A stretch of DNA of 64,000 bases from Lentimicrobiaceae bacterium (GTDB lineage: Bacteria > Bacteroidota > Bacteroidia > Bacteroidales > F082): NCBI GenBank assembly GCA_018661505.1, contig JABJIE010000026.1, positions 92,358 to 156,357 on the forward strand, written 5' to 3'. The translations under genes and the position numbers were made by a program. Each line of letters opens with the position of its first letter. The first letter of the stretch is position 1. Below are positions 54,069 through 62,649 of the stretch, piece after piece. Under the pieces are notes generated by a model. It had not been told where the DNA came from. It was given only the letters and a program-made list of their open reading frames with translations, and did not search any database.

Positions 54069-55268
54069 TTAAAACCATACTGCAATACCTGCATCAAATA
54101 CTTTATTGTAGGTACTTGAGGACTCAGGTTTACTAAATTGAATATCTGCCTTAACCGCAACCCCTGGTACAGGCTTCCATCCTATTCCAGCTGTTATAAC
54201 CTGTACGTTATAATCTTGGTCTTTAATAATCCCATCTGTAACTGTATTTTGGGTATCATAAGCTGAGTACCTTACAAAGGTTATCAGTTGACTTTTTATT
54301 TTTTCGACTTGATGAAAAACATCATACCCTGCTTCAATGTAGTAACCATACATGCTTTCGCCAAGGTCGTTTAAATCACCATCACTTGAGGTAAAATTGT
54401 TATATTGAATAGTGTTTGACAGCATTGTATAATACATTTGTCCTCGGAGACTAAATCCATTTTTATTATACTTAGCATCAAAACCAAACATGGTCATACC
54501 AACAATAGAAGAATCAGCTGATAAGAGTAAAGGATTATCAGATTTATCAAGATTTGAAAAAAGTGATGATTGAGTTTTACCAATGTAGGTTGAAAAACCT
54601 AAATTTAGTCCAAGTATACCGAAGTAATCAATTCTACCTGCAAAAACAGGTGTTCTTATGAAGGACTCAGCTCCTTTTTGTCTTCCTTTCCTCATTCCAT
54701 ACTTACCACTCAATTTGGCTCCATCCGTATAACTACTAAAACCATTCATAACATAAGCCTGATACTTCATTGATAGCTCAGGTATTGTGCCGGTAATTCC
54801 AAATCCAATTTCTCGCCAAGTTGTGGGGTTTATATATTTATCAATTAAAGGTCTTTCCACCCCATTAAAAGTGGTTGGTTCATGAAATTCATTGATAATA
54901 CCCATGGGTACAAGCATCAAGCCTCCTCTAATATTTACGTAGCTGTTAATACTGTAATCCAGAAAAGCCTGTTCAACATAAACTTCTTTAACATGCTCAA
55001 ATTCAATCTCAGAAACAAAGCTTAACCTATCATTGAAACGGTATCCAAATAGTAAAACCATTCTGTGTACATCGAGCTTGCCGTTACTGATATTATCATT
55101 ATTTATAGGCTGGTTAAAGTCTATTTGCCCATAACCTCCTATGGTTAATTTTTTATCACTTGACATCATTTTCGTTGCAGCATTGATATTTTGGTTGGTT
55201 TGAGCCTTAATATCAATGCTAGCAAAAAAAATTGTAATTATTAATATAATACTGCTTATAACTTTCAT
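54069..55268 (-). CDS. outer-membrane porin (OprO/P-like beta barrel)
   Basis: A 399-residue protein with a signal peptide ending at IDIKAQ, then an all-beta body. Alternating strands are visible, such as LTIGGYGQIDFNQP, HRMVLLFGYRFNDRLSFVSEIEFEHVKEVYVEQAFLDY and GGLMLVPMGIINEFHEPTTFNGVERP. The protein ends in an aromatic residue (AGIAVWF), as expected for BAM substrates. This is the pattern of phosphate-selective-porin-like barrels; the transported solute is unknown. It is the first gene of an operon with the FMN_bind protein and has a clear promoter. Confidence 0.85.
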   Translation of the reverse strand: MKVISSIILIITIFFASIDIKAQTNQNINAATKMMSSDKKLTIGGYGQIDFNQPINNDNISNGKLDVHRMVLLFGYRFNDRLSFVSEIEFEHVKEVYVEQAFLDYSINSYVNIRGGLMLVPMGIINEFHEPTTFNGVERPLIDKYINPTTWREIGFGITGTIPELSMKYQAYVMNGFSSYTDGAKLSGKYGMRKGRQKGAESFIRTPVFAGRIDYFGILGLNLGFSTYIGKTQSSLFSNLDKSDNPLLLSADSSIVGMTMFGFDAKYNKNGFSLRGQMYYTMLSNTIQYNNFTSSDGDLNDLGESMYGYYIEAGYDVFHQVEKIKSQLITFVRYSAYDTQNTVTDGIIKDQDYNVQVITAGIGWKPVPGVAVKADIQFSKPESSSTYNKVFDAGIAVWF

Positions 55269-55286
55269 AACATTTAATTTTTGCTA

Positions 55287-55317
55287 CAAAAGTATTTTAG
55301 GAAAGTACGCGTGACAA
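55287..55317 (-). promoter_or_regulatory. promoter of the porin-FMN_bind operon
   Basis: On the minus strand TTG (55317-55315), a 20-base spacer and TACTTTTG (55294-55287) match the Bacteroidota promoter, about 20 bases upstream of the porin start. Its -33 element lies at the edge of a 20-base palindrome. Confidence 0.6.
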
Positions 55318-55335
55318 TACCCAAATATGGGTATT
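55316..55335. promoter_or_regulatory. palindrome over the porin promoter, possible operator
   Basis: Perfect arms AATACCCA (55316-55323) and TGGGTATT (55328-55335) surround AATA. It overlaps the -33 element of the porin promoter and sits just after the queD stop. It could be an operator or, for queD, a weak terminator hairpin; there is no T-run on the queD side. Confidence 0.5.
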
Positions 55336-55345
55336 TTATTGAATT

Positions 55346-55798
55346 TTAATTTTCGTCAGCATACCATTCTGCGAAAGAGGTAACGGTTTCCCTTAGTAAC
55401 ATATATTTAAGGGTGACATGGGAGGGTAATTCCGCCGAAATACGTCTTGCGAAATCAATTATCATCATCTCGCTGGTAGGCTGGTAATCCGTAAGAATTA
55501 CCTTTTCAAAGTTCTTGGATAAGGACTTGAGAAGATCAGTATTCATGGAGCTGTTTAAAACCAGAGCGTGATCAAATAAATCTACAACCTCTCTTCTAAC
55601 TATCTTTTTAAGTTCTCCAAAGTCCATGACCATACCAAGTTTTGGATTATTTTCATCATTTATAGGTTTTCCAGATATTGTGACACTCAGTTCATAGGAA
55701 TGTCCATGGATATTTTTACATGGTCCATCATAACCCTTTAATGCATGTGCCATCTCGAATTTAAATTCCTTCGTTATCCTAATGGTTGATTGTTTCAT
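55346..55798 (-). CDS. queD: 6-carboxy-5,6,7,8-tetrahydropterin synthase (QueD/PTPS family)
   Basis: Converts dihydroneopterin triphosphate to carboxytetrahydropterin in queuosine synthesis, or acts in tetrahydropterin synthesis. The 150-residue protein has the zinc histidines in FEMAHALKGYDGPCKNIHGHSYEL (one in MAH, two in HGH), the catalytic cysteine in GPCKNIHG, and DLFDHALVLN. It lies 6 bases after the endonuclease gene. queC/queE are not in the window, so the pathway assignment rests on family only. Confidence 0.88.
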   Translation of the reverse strand: MKQSTIRITKEFKFEMAHALKGYDGPCKNIHGHSYELSVTISGKPINDENNPKLGMVMDFGELKKIVRREVVDLFDHALVLNSSMNTDLLKSLSKNFEKVILTDYQPTSEMMIIDFARRISAELPSHVTLKYMLLRETVTSFAEWYADEN

Positions 55799-55804
55799 TG
55801 TTAG

Positions 55805-56824
55805 TTATATTGATGTTTTGATAAACCTTGTGGTGATAATGGTTTGATCATTAAATGTCACCAGATAATACATCCCGTCCGGTATATGATCGATGTTTAA
55901 ATGGTTAATTCTCTTGGAAAAATTCCCTTTGATTACTTTGTTTCCATAAGTTGATAGCACAAAAAATTCTGTTTCTGCCTTTTTTGATAATATTATTTTA
56001 ATATTGCTAGTTGCAGGATTTGGGTAGATCTTCATATCCAGATTGCCCATTTCTGAATTACCAGACTGATTTCCCCATATTGCATCAGCAAATTCTGGAT
56101 GATCTATGAATGGGTTTCTATTATTCTGATACTGATAATAAATTACATCATTACGATTTTGCTCAAAATCATCTGGAGGATCTTCAACATTCCATAATAA
56201 CAACTGGGATAGTTTTCCGTGTTGTGGGTTAGGAGATGTATTTACCATATCAACAACCTCAAGAGATGGTTCATTTCCACCACCATTATATCGTGTTGCC
56301 ATATAAAAGATCATTCTGGCTACATCTCCTTTTACAGCATCTCTAGGTTCAAAAGAATCACTATCTTTATAACATCCTGTGGCCTCTGGAACAGGACTTC
56401 CTCCCATATCAAAATCAAGATTCCCCCTGCTACTATTTACGGATGCGTCCGTTGGCCTTATGTGGTGAGCATCAGTACCAGCAGGCGGATTATTTCCAAA
56501 TCCACCATGTGACTTGGCCCATACATGTTCCCTATTCCAATCATTTGCCCCACCACCAAATGTGTTTTTGGCCTGAGACCTGCCCGTATAAAGTAGAATT
56601 ACATTATTACTATTATTGGGGTCCTCATCAGTATTTATTAATATAAAATCTCGTAAGTCATTGTAAGAAAATTCAATGTGATCATCAATGATATTATGTA
56701 AGCTGGTTTTTAAGTCATCTCCATAAAGCCCCTGAGTACCATCATAATAACCAGATGGTATTTGAGCTTTTAGAGCAACTATACAGAATAATAACAAAGC
56801 AACTATTAGTTTAGCTTTTCTCAT
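55805..56824 (-). CDS. secreted endonuclease I (EndA/NucM family) with T9SS sorting domain
   Basis: A 339-residue exported nuclease. A signal peptide ends at VALKAQ. The endonuclease I domain (about 25-255) has WNREHVWAKSHGGF, TDAHHIRPTDASVNSSRGNLDFD and ARMIFYMATRYN, with the His-metal catalytic pattern of EndA/Vvn nucleases. After a short linker, the tail IYPNPATSNIKIILS to the C-terminus is a type IX sorting domain. It should degrade extracellular DNA or RNA for nutrient use. It precedes queD and follows the MntP-like gene in one run. Confidence 0.9.
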   Translation of the reverse strand: MRKAKLIVALLLFCIVALKAQIPSGYYDGTQGLYGDDLKTSLHNIIDDHIEFSYNDLRDFILINTDEDPNNSNNVILLYTGRSQAKNTFGGGANDWNREHVWAKSHGGFGNNPPAGTDAHHIRPTDASVNSSRGNLDFDMGGSPVPEATGCYKDSDSFEPRDAVKGDVARMIFYMATRYNGGGNEPSLEVVDMVNTSPNPQHGKLSQLLLWNVEDPPDDFEQNRNDVIYYQYQNNRNPFIDHPEFADAIWGNQSGNSEMGNLDMKIYPNPATSNIKIILSKKAETEFFVLSTYGNKVIKGNFSKRINHLNIDHIPDGMYYLVTFNDQTIITTRFIKTSI

Positions 56825-56836
56825 AAAAAAAAATTG

Positions 56837-57385
56837 TTAGTAGTAAAATGCCAAAAAACATCCCGAAAATAACATTCCTATTCCACCGATTGCATATAAC
56901 AACGATGCAAAAACTAAATTTAGTTTTTGTGATTTCATAAATAACCCTATTAAGGATATTACCGAAACGGCAATTAATAAAACTATTAGAGTGTATCTAA
57001 CATTAATTGTTGGAATATAATAAAACATAAGGCCAACTAAGAATGAGTTTATACCTTGGGCTAAAGAAGCAAGAGCAATATGCCAAAATTTTTCATGAGA
57101 ATATGACCTTTCTCCCTTTCTTATATTAAATACCTCCATCAGCATGCGTATTCCTATTAAAAGAAATCCAATAAAAATGATAACACCGCTAAACCCATCC
57201 ATTAAATACATAAACATATTACCAGCCCATATTCCTAGCCAATAAATAAAGACCTGGATGCTAACTATTAAAATGAACGTTAATAAGGATTTTAGGGGGT
57301 GGCTTTTAATATTTATTCCAATGGCTAATGGTAAAACATGAAAAGAAAGAAATATCATTATTAATGTAACCAGAACCGTTAGCAT
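56837..57385 (-). CDS. MntP-like membrane protein with altered metal-binding residues
   Basis: A 182-residue protein with about six membrane helices and the internal two-fold pattern of the MntP manganese exporter family. The first motif, normally DAFAVxxG, reads HVLPLAIGI. The later motif, normally IDAxAVG, reads INSFLVG, with the key Asp replaced by Asn. The helix with LIGIRMLMEVF keeps its glutamate. Manganese export by the usual route is therefore doubtful. It precedes the endonuclease gene by 12 bases. Confidence 0.7.
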   Translation of the reverse strand: MLTVLVTLIMIFLSFHVLPLAIGINIKSHPLKSLLTFILIVSIQVFIYWLGIWAGNMFMYLMDGFSGVIIFIGFLLIGIRMLMEVFNIRKGERSYSHEKFWHIALASLAQGINSFLVGLMFYYIPTINVRYTLIVLLIAVSVISLIGLFMKSQKLNLVFASLLYAIGGIGMLFSGCFLAFYY

Positions 57386-57415
57386 AAATATTAATTTTGT
57401 GTAAAAGTAGTATAA

Positions 57416-57433
57416 TAGACATTAGCATGTCTA
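57416..57433. repeat. 7-base hairpin between msrC-like and MntP-like genes
   Basis: Arms TAGACAT (57416-57422) and ATGTCTA (57427-57433) with a TAGC loop lie directly after the stop of the reductase gene. Without a T-run it is a weak terminator candidate. Confidence 0.35.
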
Positions 57434-57434
57434 G

Positions 57435-57923
57435 TTAAAGCTTTATCAATGCTATAATTTTTTCAAGCCAAATTGCATCAACTTCATCAAAACTATTTAA
57501 TTCAACGGAATCAACATCCATGACTCCAATTATTTTTCCATTACTAGTTTTTAATGGAATGACTATTTCCGAGGCTGATTTGCTATCGCATGCAATATGT
57601 CCGGGGTATTCGTTTACATTGGGCACAATCAATGGCATTCCTTGATTTATGCATCCCCAACAAGCACCCGTATCCTTTTTCAAATCTATACATGCTAGGG
57701 AACCTTGATATGGGCCAACCTGCAACTTATTATCCACAAGAAAATAAAATCCAGTCCAATAATAATAATCCATTTTATTATGTAAGACCGCAATGATAGT
57801 AGACATTGTGGATAAGGAATTATTGCTTCCGTTGTCTACCAATTCTTTTATCTGATCATAAAGCCTTTGATACCTTCCGTTCTTTTTTGCTGAGTCCATT
57901 AATGTTTTTTTAAACGATCCCAT
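57435..57923 (-). CDS. msrC: free methionine-(R)-sulfoxide reductase (GAF domain)
   Basis: Reduces free methionine-R-sulfoxide. The 162-residue protein is one GAF domain with the fRMsr signatures WTGFYFL, VGPYQGSLACI, the cysteine in GACWGC, VPNVNEYPGHIACDS and SEIVIPL. The three conserved redox cysteines (LACI, GAC, IACD) are all present; an additional cysteine follows at WGC. It is a cytoplasmic repair enzyme that complements the exported MsrB encoded near 24.7 kb. Confidence 0.88.
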   Translation of the reverse strand: MGSFKKTLMDSAKKNGRYQRLYDQIKELVDNGSNNSLSTMSTIIAVLHNKMDYYYWTGFYFLVDNKLQVGPYQGSLACIDLKKDTGACWGCINQGMPLIVPNVNEYPGHIACDSKSASEIVIPLKTSNGKIIGVMDVDSVELNSFDEVDAIWLEKIIALIKL

Positions 57924-57959
57924 TTGATTTAGGGCTCTTTAAGTTGTTTCAAAAAATAA

Positions 57960-59336
57960 TTATGCTCTATCCAATTCTACTGTAAAATGTCGTAGAATTG
58001 GAGCCTCTTTAACAATTTTTAATCCTTTTGTGATTTTATCTCTTCTCTCAAAAACATTAATTATTGCCGCTGCAATGTATTTCATATGATCATTGGTATA
58101 TGTTCTTCTTGGAATCGCAAGTCGCATTAATTCCAAGTCAGGATAACGATTTAATCCAGAATCAGGATCTCTATCAGCCATTATACTGCCTATTTCAACA
58201 GCTCTAACACCCCCCTCTATATATAGTTCAACAGCTAAAGTTTGTGCTACAAATTCTTCCTTTGGAAGATGTGGCAGAAACTTCTTTGCATCCACAAAAA
58301 TTGCATGACCACCAAAGGGAAATTGTACTGGTATTCCTTTATCTTTTAACATTTGTCCTAGAAAAGCTACCTGATTAATTCTAGTTTCAAGATATGAAAA
58401 CTCCGTTCCTTCATATAATCCTTGAGCAAGGGCATTCATATCACGACCAGACATGCCTCCATAGGTATTAAATCCTTCATACAAAATATTAAATACACTT
58501 GCTCTATCAAATATTTCCTTTTGACGTAACCCAAGAAAACCACCCATATTCACTATGGCATCTTTCTTACTACTCATGGTCATCCCATCAGCATAGGAGA
58601 ACATTTCTTTAACAATTTCCCGAATTGATTTATCCGAATAACCTTTTTCGCGTTTTTTTATGAAATAGGCATTTTCCGCAAAACGTGCAGAGTCATAGTA
58701 AACTGGAATGCCATATTTTTTAGCAACCTTACTAACCTTTTTCATATTTTGCATAGACACTGGCTGACCACCCGATGAATTACAAGTAATTGTGACAATA
58801 ATTAATGGGATTTTTTCAACTGGGTTTTCTGTTAATACTTTCTCAAGTTTTACAATATCAATATTTCCTTTAAATGGATGATTAACCTCAGTATCAAATG
58901 CCTCATTAATTGTGCAGTCTACAGCATAGGATTTTCTATGTTCAATGTGTGCCTTGGTTGTATCAAAATGTGAATTTCCAGGTATTATGTCACCTTTTTT
59001 TATAAGTGTTGAAAACAGGACATTCTCTGCTGCTCTACCCTGATGTGTGGGTAAAAAATATTCAAACCCTGTTATATCTTGAATGGCATTTTTAAGTTTA
59101 TAATAGGAAGAAGCTCCAGCATAGCTCTCATCACCCAACATCATTTCTGACCATTGTTTATCACTCATAGCACCAGTACCAGAGTCTGTTAGGAGATCGA
59201 TGAAAACATGATCACTTTTAAGGTTAAATAAATTGTAATTGGCTTTTTTTATCCATGTCACGCGTTCATCCATGGTACTAAGGCGTATGGCCTCTACCAT
59301 TTTTATTTTATACGATTCTGCCTTTGGTAATTTCAT
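57960..59336 (-). CDS. tnaA: tryptophanase
   Basis: PLP enzyme that splits L-tryptophan to indole, pyruvate and ammonia. The 458-residue protein has LLTDSGTGAMSDKQW, DESYAGASSYY, THQGRAAEN, SNSSGGQPVS-type SSGGQPVSMQNM, YYDSARFAENAYFIKKRE and the PLP lysine in MSSKKDAIVNMGG. The related tyrosine phenol-lyases carry an arginine in GVRSMERG; here the segment is GVRAVEIGSIM, as in tryptophanase, so tryptophanase is preferred. A probable promoter lies about 230 bases upstream. No tnaB permease gene is adjacent. Confidence 0.88.
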   Translation of the reverse strand: MKLPKAESYKIKMVEAIRLSTMDERVTWIKKANYNLFNLKSDHVFIDLLTDSGTGAMSDKQWSEMMLGDESYAGASSYYKLKNAIQDITGFEYFLPTHQGRAAENVLFSTLIKKGDIIPGNSHFDTTKAHIEHRKSYAVDCTINEAFDTEVNHPFKGNIDIVKLEKVLTENPVEKIPLIIVTITCNSSGGQPVSMQNMKKVSKVAKKYGIPVYYDSARFAENAYFIKKREKGYSDKSIREIVKEMFSYADGMTMSSKKDAIVNMGGFLGLRQKEIFDRASVFNILYEGFNTYGGMSGRDMNALAQGLYEGTEFSYLETRINQVAFLGQMLKDKGIPVQFPFGGHAIFVDAKKFLPHLPKEEFVAQTLAVELYIEGGVRAVEIGSIMADRDPDSGLNRYPDLELMRLAIPRRTYTNDHMKYIAAAIINVFERRDKITKGLKIVKEAPILRHFTVELDRA

Positions 59337-59642
59337 TTATTTAATTTTTTATTATTAAAAAGGAATTAGTCATAGTTAACACTACCTTAAATAGCATTAA
59401 ATGAGATTCCTCATGCAATTAATGATTGAATATGCTTATTGCTAAAATTTCAGCAGGTTGCCGAAAATTAATAAATGAAATATAAATGAATCTCTTTTCT
59501 TTATGTTCCTAAACGCGTTATTATACATATGATAAAGTAATGTTTATAATAGAACATTTAATTTTTTGCAAATTTACAAAAATGTTAATAAATAGACACT
59601 TGGATAGTAGTACAACTAATAAAATGGATAAAATTAAATCCA
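59337..59642 (-). other. spacer and long leader upstream of tnaA
   Basis: A 306-base gap with no clear gene. A -7 box TAAATTTG (59576-59569, minus strand) would give a leader of about 225 bases. Short frames occur in it, the longest of 28 codons from 59528 to 59442, but none contains tryptophan, so there is no TnaC-type leader peptide. A small hairpin with arms ATGAG/CTCAT lies at about 59401-59414. Confidence 0.4.
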
Positions 59643-59966
59643 TTAGTGGGCAAGACTCAGGTTACCTATATTTGAAGAAATACTGTGGGGACTTTTATAT
59701 TTTTTCAGCTTGATCTTTACGCCTTCTTCAATACAAACGGGGCAATCTGACATTTTTACTGGATAGATATAATCACAATTAGGGCAATGATAGTATTTTA
59801 TATGCGACACCTTGTTTTTTTTGGTGTATAAATAAGCAAATCCTATAACAGGAGTTAGAAGTAAGCTTATAAAGAAAATCTTTATCCACTCAGATTGCCT
59901 ATCAATCCCCAACAAAGTAAGGACAAAGGCAAAGATTAAATACGCTGCAATAATAAAAATTAGCAT
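59643..59966 (-). CDS. zinc-ribbon membrane protein
   Basis: A 107-residue protein with two N-terminal membrane helices (about 2-20 and 28-48), then a zinc ribbon YYHCPNCDYIYPVKMSDCPVC (two CxxC pairs) and a basic tail. Its ribbon resembles that of the 49-residue protein encoded at 10067-10216. Function unknown; the ribbon should face the cytoplasm if positive-inside applies to the KKNK segment. Confidence 0.65.
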   Translation of the reverse strand: MLIFIIAAYLIFAFVLTLLGIDRQSEWIKIFFISLLLTPVIGFAYLYTKKNKVSHIKYYHCPNCDYIYPVKMSDCPVCIEEGVKIKLKKYKSPHSISSNIGNLSLAH

Positions 59967-60121
59967 TGTTATCGTATAAGTAAATAAGGTAAGGCAATAA
60001 AAATGCCATATTATATAACTATCAGTGGATCTGCTATTTAAAGATTATGATTTTTAAATTCAGGTGTGCAACACATCAAATATGAAGAGTTTGGAAGTAA
60101 AAACTCTACGAAATTGTAGAG

Positions 60122-60736
60122 CTAGATATTATTCAGGTTTAGTTGTATTCGTGAAGAAACCATTTCTATGGCGACTTTATTCTTACCCCCTTGAGGAATT
60201 ATCACATCAGCATATAATTTTGTGGGCTCGATGAACTGCTGATGCATAGGTTTAACGAATTTCTCGTAGTGAATTAAAGCATCATTATAATTACGTCCAC
60301 GCTCCTGAACATCACGTCGAATTATTCTCATTAACCTGTCATCTTTGGGTGTATCCACAAATAGTTTTATATCCAATAAGTTTCTAAGCTTTTCACTGGT
60401 TAAAATCAAGATTCCTTCAACGATAACAACTCTTTTTGGAGAAATATCTATTGTTTCATTTGCCCTCGCACAAGTCACATAGTTGTATATTGGTTGCTTA
60501 ATTGTTTGTCCTAATTTCAGTAATTTAATATGTTCTACCAAAAGTTCAAATTCAATTGAATTTGGATGGTCAAAATTAATTTTAAGCTTCTCCTTTTGAC
60601 TAAGATGACCATTATCATAATAGTAGGCATCCTGAGGTATTAATGCCACCGAGTCAGATGGTAGGGTTTCTATTATTTTGTTAACAACTGTGGTTTTCCC
60701 TGAACCACTTCCGCCTGCAATACCAATTATTAGCAA
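60122..60736 (-). CDS. udk: uridine kinase
   Basis: Phosphorylates uridine and cytidine in pyrimidine salvage. The 204-residue P-loop kinase has Walker A GIAGGSGSGKTT (residues 5-16), the substrate segment LIPQDAYYYDN, FDHPNSIEFELL, the base-binding PIYNY, VVIVEGILIL and RIIRRDVQERGR. Normal length for Udk. It appears to be transcribed alone. Confidence 0.94.
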   Translation of the reverse strand: MLIIGIAGGSGSGKTTVVNKIIETLPSDSVALIPQDAYYYDNGHLSQKEKLKINFDHPNSIEFELLVEHIKLLKLGQTIKQPIYNYVTCARANETIDISPKRVVIVEGILILTSEKLRNLLDIKLFVDTPKDDRLMRIIRRDVQERGRNYNDALIHYEKFVKPMHQQFIEPTKLYADVIIPQGGKNKVAIEMVSSRIQLNLNNI

Positions 60737-60866
60737 AGTAATTTTTTTTCAAAAATAAAAAAATTAATGCTTAATATGTGCACTCAAGGAAATAGAATTA
60801 TTGATAAATTAAATATTACATAAATTATTTGTATTCAAAATGACTTAGCAGCTCTTTATTTATAAC

Positions 60867-62195
60867 TCACATCAAGAAGCTCATCATAACACCCGCAGCA
60901 ACTGCAGAACCAATAACACCTGAAACATTAGGTGCCATTGCATGCATCAATAGGTGGTTTGTTGCATCATACCTCAGCCCCTCATTTTGAACAACTCTTG
61001 CGCTATCTGGTACTGCTGAAACTCCAGCAGCACCCACAAGTGGATTAATCTTATTTTCAACATTTAGAAACAAATTCATAACCTTTGCAAAAATTATACC
61101 TCCTGCTGTTGCAACAATGAAGGATAGTGCGCCCAAAACAAAAATTAAAATGGATTCTTTCGTTAAAAAAACATCTGCCTGAGTTGATGCCCCTACCGTA
61201 AGCCCCAAAAGAATTGTTACAATATCAATTAATGATGTACGCGCAGTATCAGCAAGTCTCCGCGTAACACCACTTTCTTTTAAAATATTTCCAAAAAAGA
61301 GCATCCCTAAAAGAGGTAATGCCCCAGGAGAAATAAAAGTGGTAAGAATAAGAGCTACTATTGGGAAGATTATCTTCTCTTGACGACTAACTGCACGTGG
61401 AGGCTTCATCCTTATCTTCCTCTCATTTTCACCAGTTAAAAGACGCATTATTGGAGGCTGTATTACAGGCACCAAAGCCATGTATGAGTATGCGGCAATG
61501 GCAATTGGACCAATGAGATTACTTGTTTGAATCCCATTTATTATATTACCGTTTGCAAGTTTTGAACTTAGGAAAATGGCTGTGGGGCCATCAGCACCCC
61601 CAATAATACCAATTGCTCCTGCCTCCGGCATATTAAATCCTAGCCATATTGCTCCAACAAATGTTAAAAATATACCAATTTGGGCAGCAGCACCCAGTAA
61701 CATAAGTCTAGGATTTGAAATAAGACTTGAAAAATCAGTCATTGCTCCTATGCCAAGAAATATTAATGGTGGATATATGCCTTTTACAACTCCATAATAC
61801 AAATAATTTAAAACACTTCCTTCTTGGTATATACCCACTTGTAAGTTCAGGTTAACATCGTTATAAAATGGGATATTACCAAGAATTATTCCTGCTCCTA
61901 TTGGTATTAACAATAGTGGCTCATACTCATACCTTATGGCAAGGTAAATGAAGATTAGACCTACTATTATCATTACAATATGACCAAAAGAAGCATTATG
62001 AAAACCCGTGAAACTTAGAAATTTTAAGAGTCCAGAAATTACAATTGATAGGGTACTGTTTTCAAAATTATCCATGGGTGTAATAATGGATTCAAATTCA
62101 CCATTAAATACATAATCTTGAAAGAGCAAAACATTTAATACTGCTAGTAAAGCTATTATCCCAAAAACAGTTATGGCTTTTCTATGAAGTTTCAT
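60867..62195 (-). CDS. sodium-pumping decarboxylase beta subunit (OadB/MmdB family)
   Basis: Membrane subunit that decarboxylates carboxybiotin and pumps Na+ out. The 442-residue protein has about eleven hydrophobic segments, the conserved GIIGGADGPTAIF (with the ion-pathway aspartate), and PPIMRLLTGENERKIRM and SAVPDSARVVQNEG loops typical of the family. Compared with E. coli-size homologues it has an N-terminal extension of ~60 residues, including a first membrane helix. It is the last gene of the operon with the carboxyltransferase, gamma subunit and biotin carrier. Confidence 0.92.
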   Translation of the reverse strand: MKLHRKAITVFGIIALLAVLNVLLFQDYVFNGEFESIITPMDNFENSTLSIVISGLLKFLSFTGFHNASFGHIVMIIVGLIFIYLAIRYEYEPLLLIPIGAGIILGNIPFYNDVNLNLQVGIYQEGSVLNYLYYGVVKGIYPPLIFLGIGAMTDFSSLISNPRLMLLGAAAQIGIFLTFVGAIWLGFNMPEAGAIGIIGGADGPTAIFLSSKLANGNIINGIQTSNLIGPIAIAAYSYMALVPVIQPPIMRLLTGENERKIRMKPPRAVSRQEKIIFPIVALILTTFISPGALPLLGMLFFGNILKESGVTRRLADTARTSLIDIVTILLGLTVGASTQADVFLTKESILIFVLGALSFIVATAGGIIFAKVMNLFLNVENKINPLVGAAGVSAVPDSARVVQNEGLRYDATNHLLMHAMAPNVSGVIGSAVAAGVMMSFLM

Positions 62196-62206
62196 TTTAT
62201 TAATGT

Positions 62207-62635
62207 TTATCTTACGTCCAATTCCAATAACACATCATCTTGAAGAACTGTATCTCCAACATTAACATTTACACTTGTTACAACACCCTCCTTTTCTGAT
62301 AACAGTTTGTTTTCCATCTTCATTGATTCATAAGTTAATAGCTGATCATCCTTTCGGATAGTATCTCCAACTTTAACCATAATTTGCATTACATTTCCAG
62401 GTAAGGGAGCCTTTACCTTGAAGCCAATGGCCATAGATTTGTGAATTATATGAGATCCCTTGGGGTTTTTAACATTACCTCTTACTAAGATGGGAGTCTT
62501 TATGACGTTTTCTTGCTTATGCATATCTACGTTATAACATGTGCCATTTACCTCCAAAAGCGCCTTACCATTTTCAAAATTTTTAATCTCTACATCGTAA
62601 TCATTACCACTAATCGTGAATTTAAATTGTTTCAT
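62207..62635 (-). CDS. biotin carboxyl carrier subunit of the decarboxylase
   Basis: A 142-residue protein whose C-terminal ~70 residues form the biotinyl domain: KAPLPGNVMQIMVKVGDTIRKDD and YESMKMENKLLSEKEG, where the lysine between the two methionines is biotinylated (ESMKM in place of the commoner EAMKM). The N-terminal part (about 1-60) is a small beta region. It shuttles the carboxyl group from the carboxyltransferase to the membrane beta subunit. Confidence 0.92.
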   Translation of the reverse strand: MKQFKFTISGNDYDVEIKNFENGKALLEVNGTCYNVDMHKQENVIKTPILVRGNVKNPKGSHIIHKSMAIGFKVKAPLPGNVMQIMVKVGDTIRKDDQLLTYESMKMENKLLSEKEGVVTSVNVNVGDTVLQDDVLLELDVR

Positions 62636-62649
62636 ATTCTTACCTTTTA

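Noticed and set aside
57960..59336. Tyrosine phenol-lyase
   Set aside because: The segment with the substrate-binding arginine of that enzyme reads AVEIG, the tryptophanase form.
59442..59528. 28-codon minus-strand frame in the tnaA leader, considered as a regulatory leader peptide
   Set aside because: Contains no tryptophan and no repeat or arrest motif; similar frames are expected by chance.
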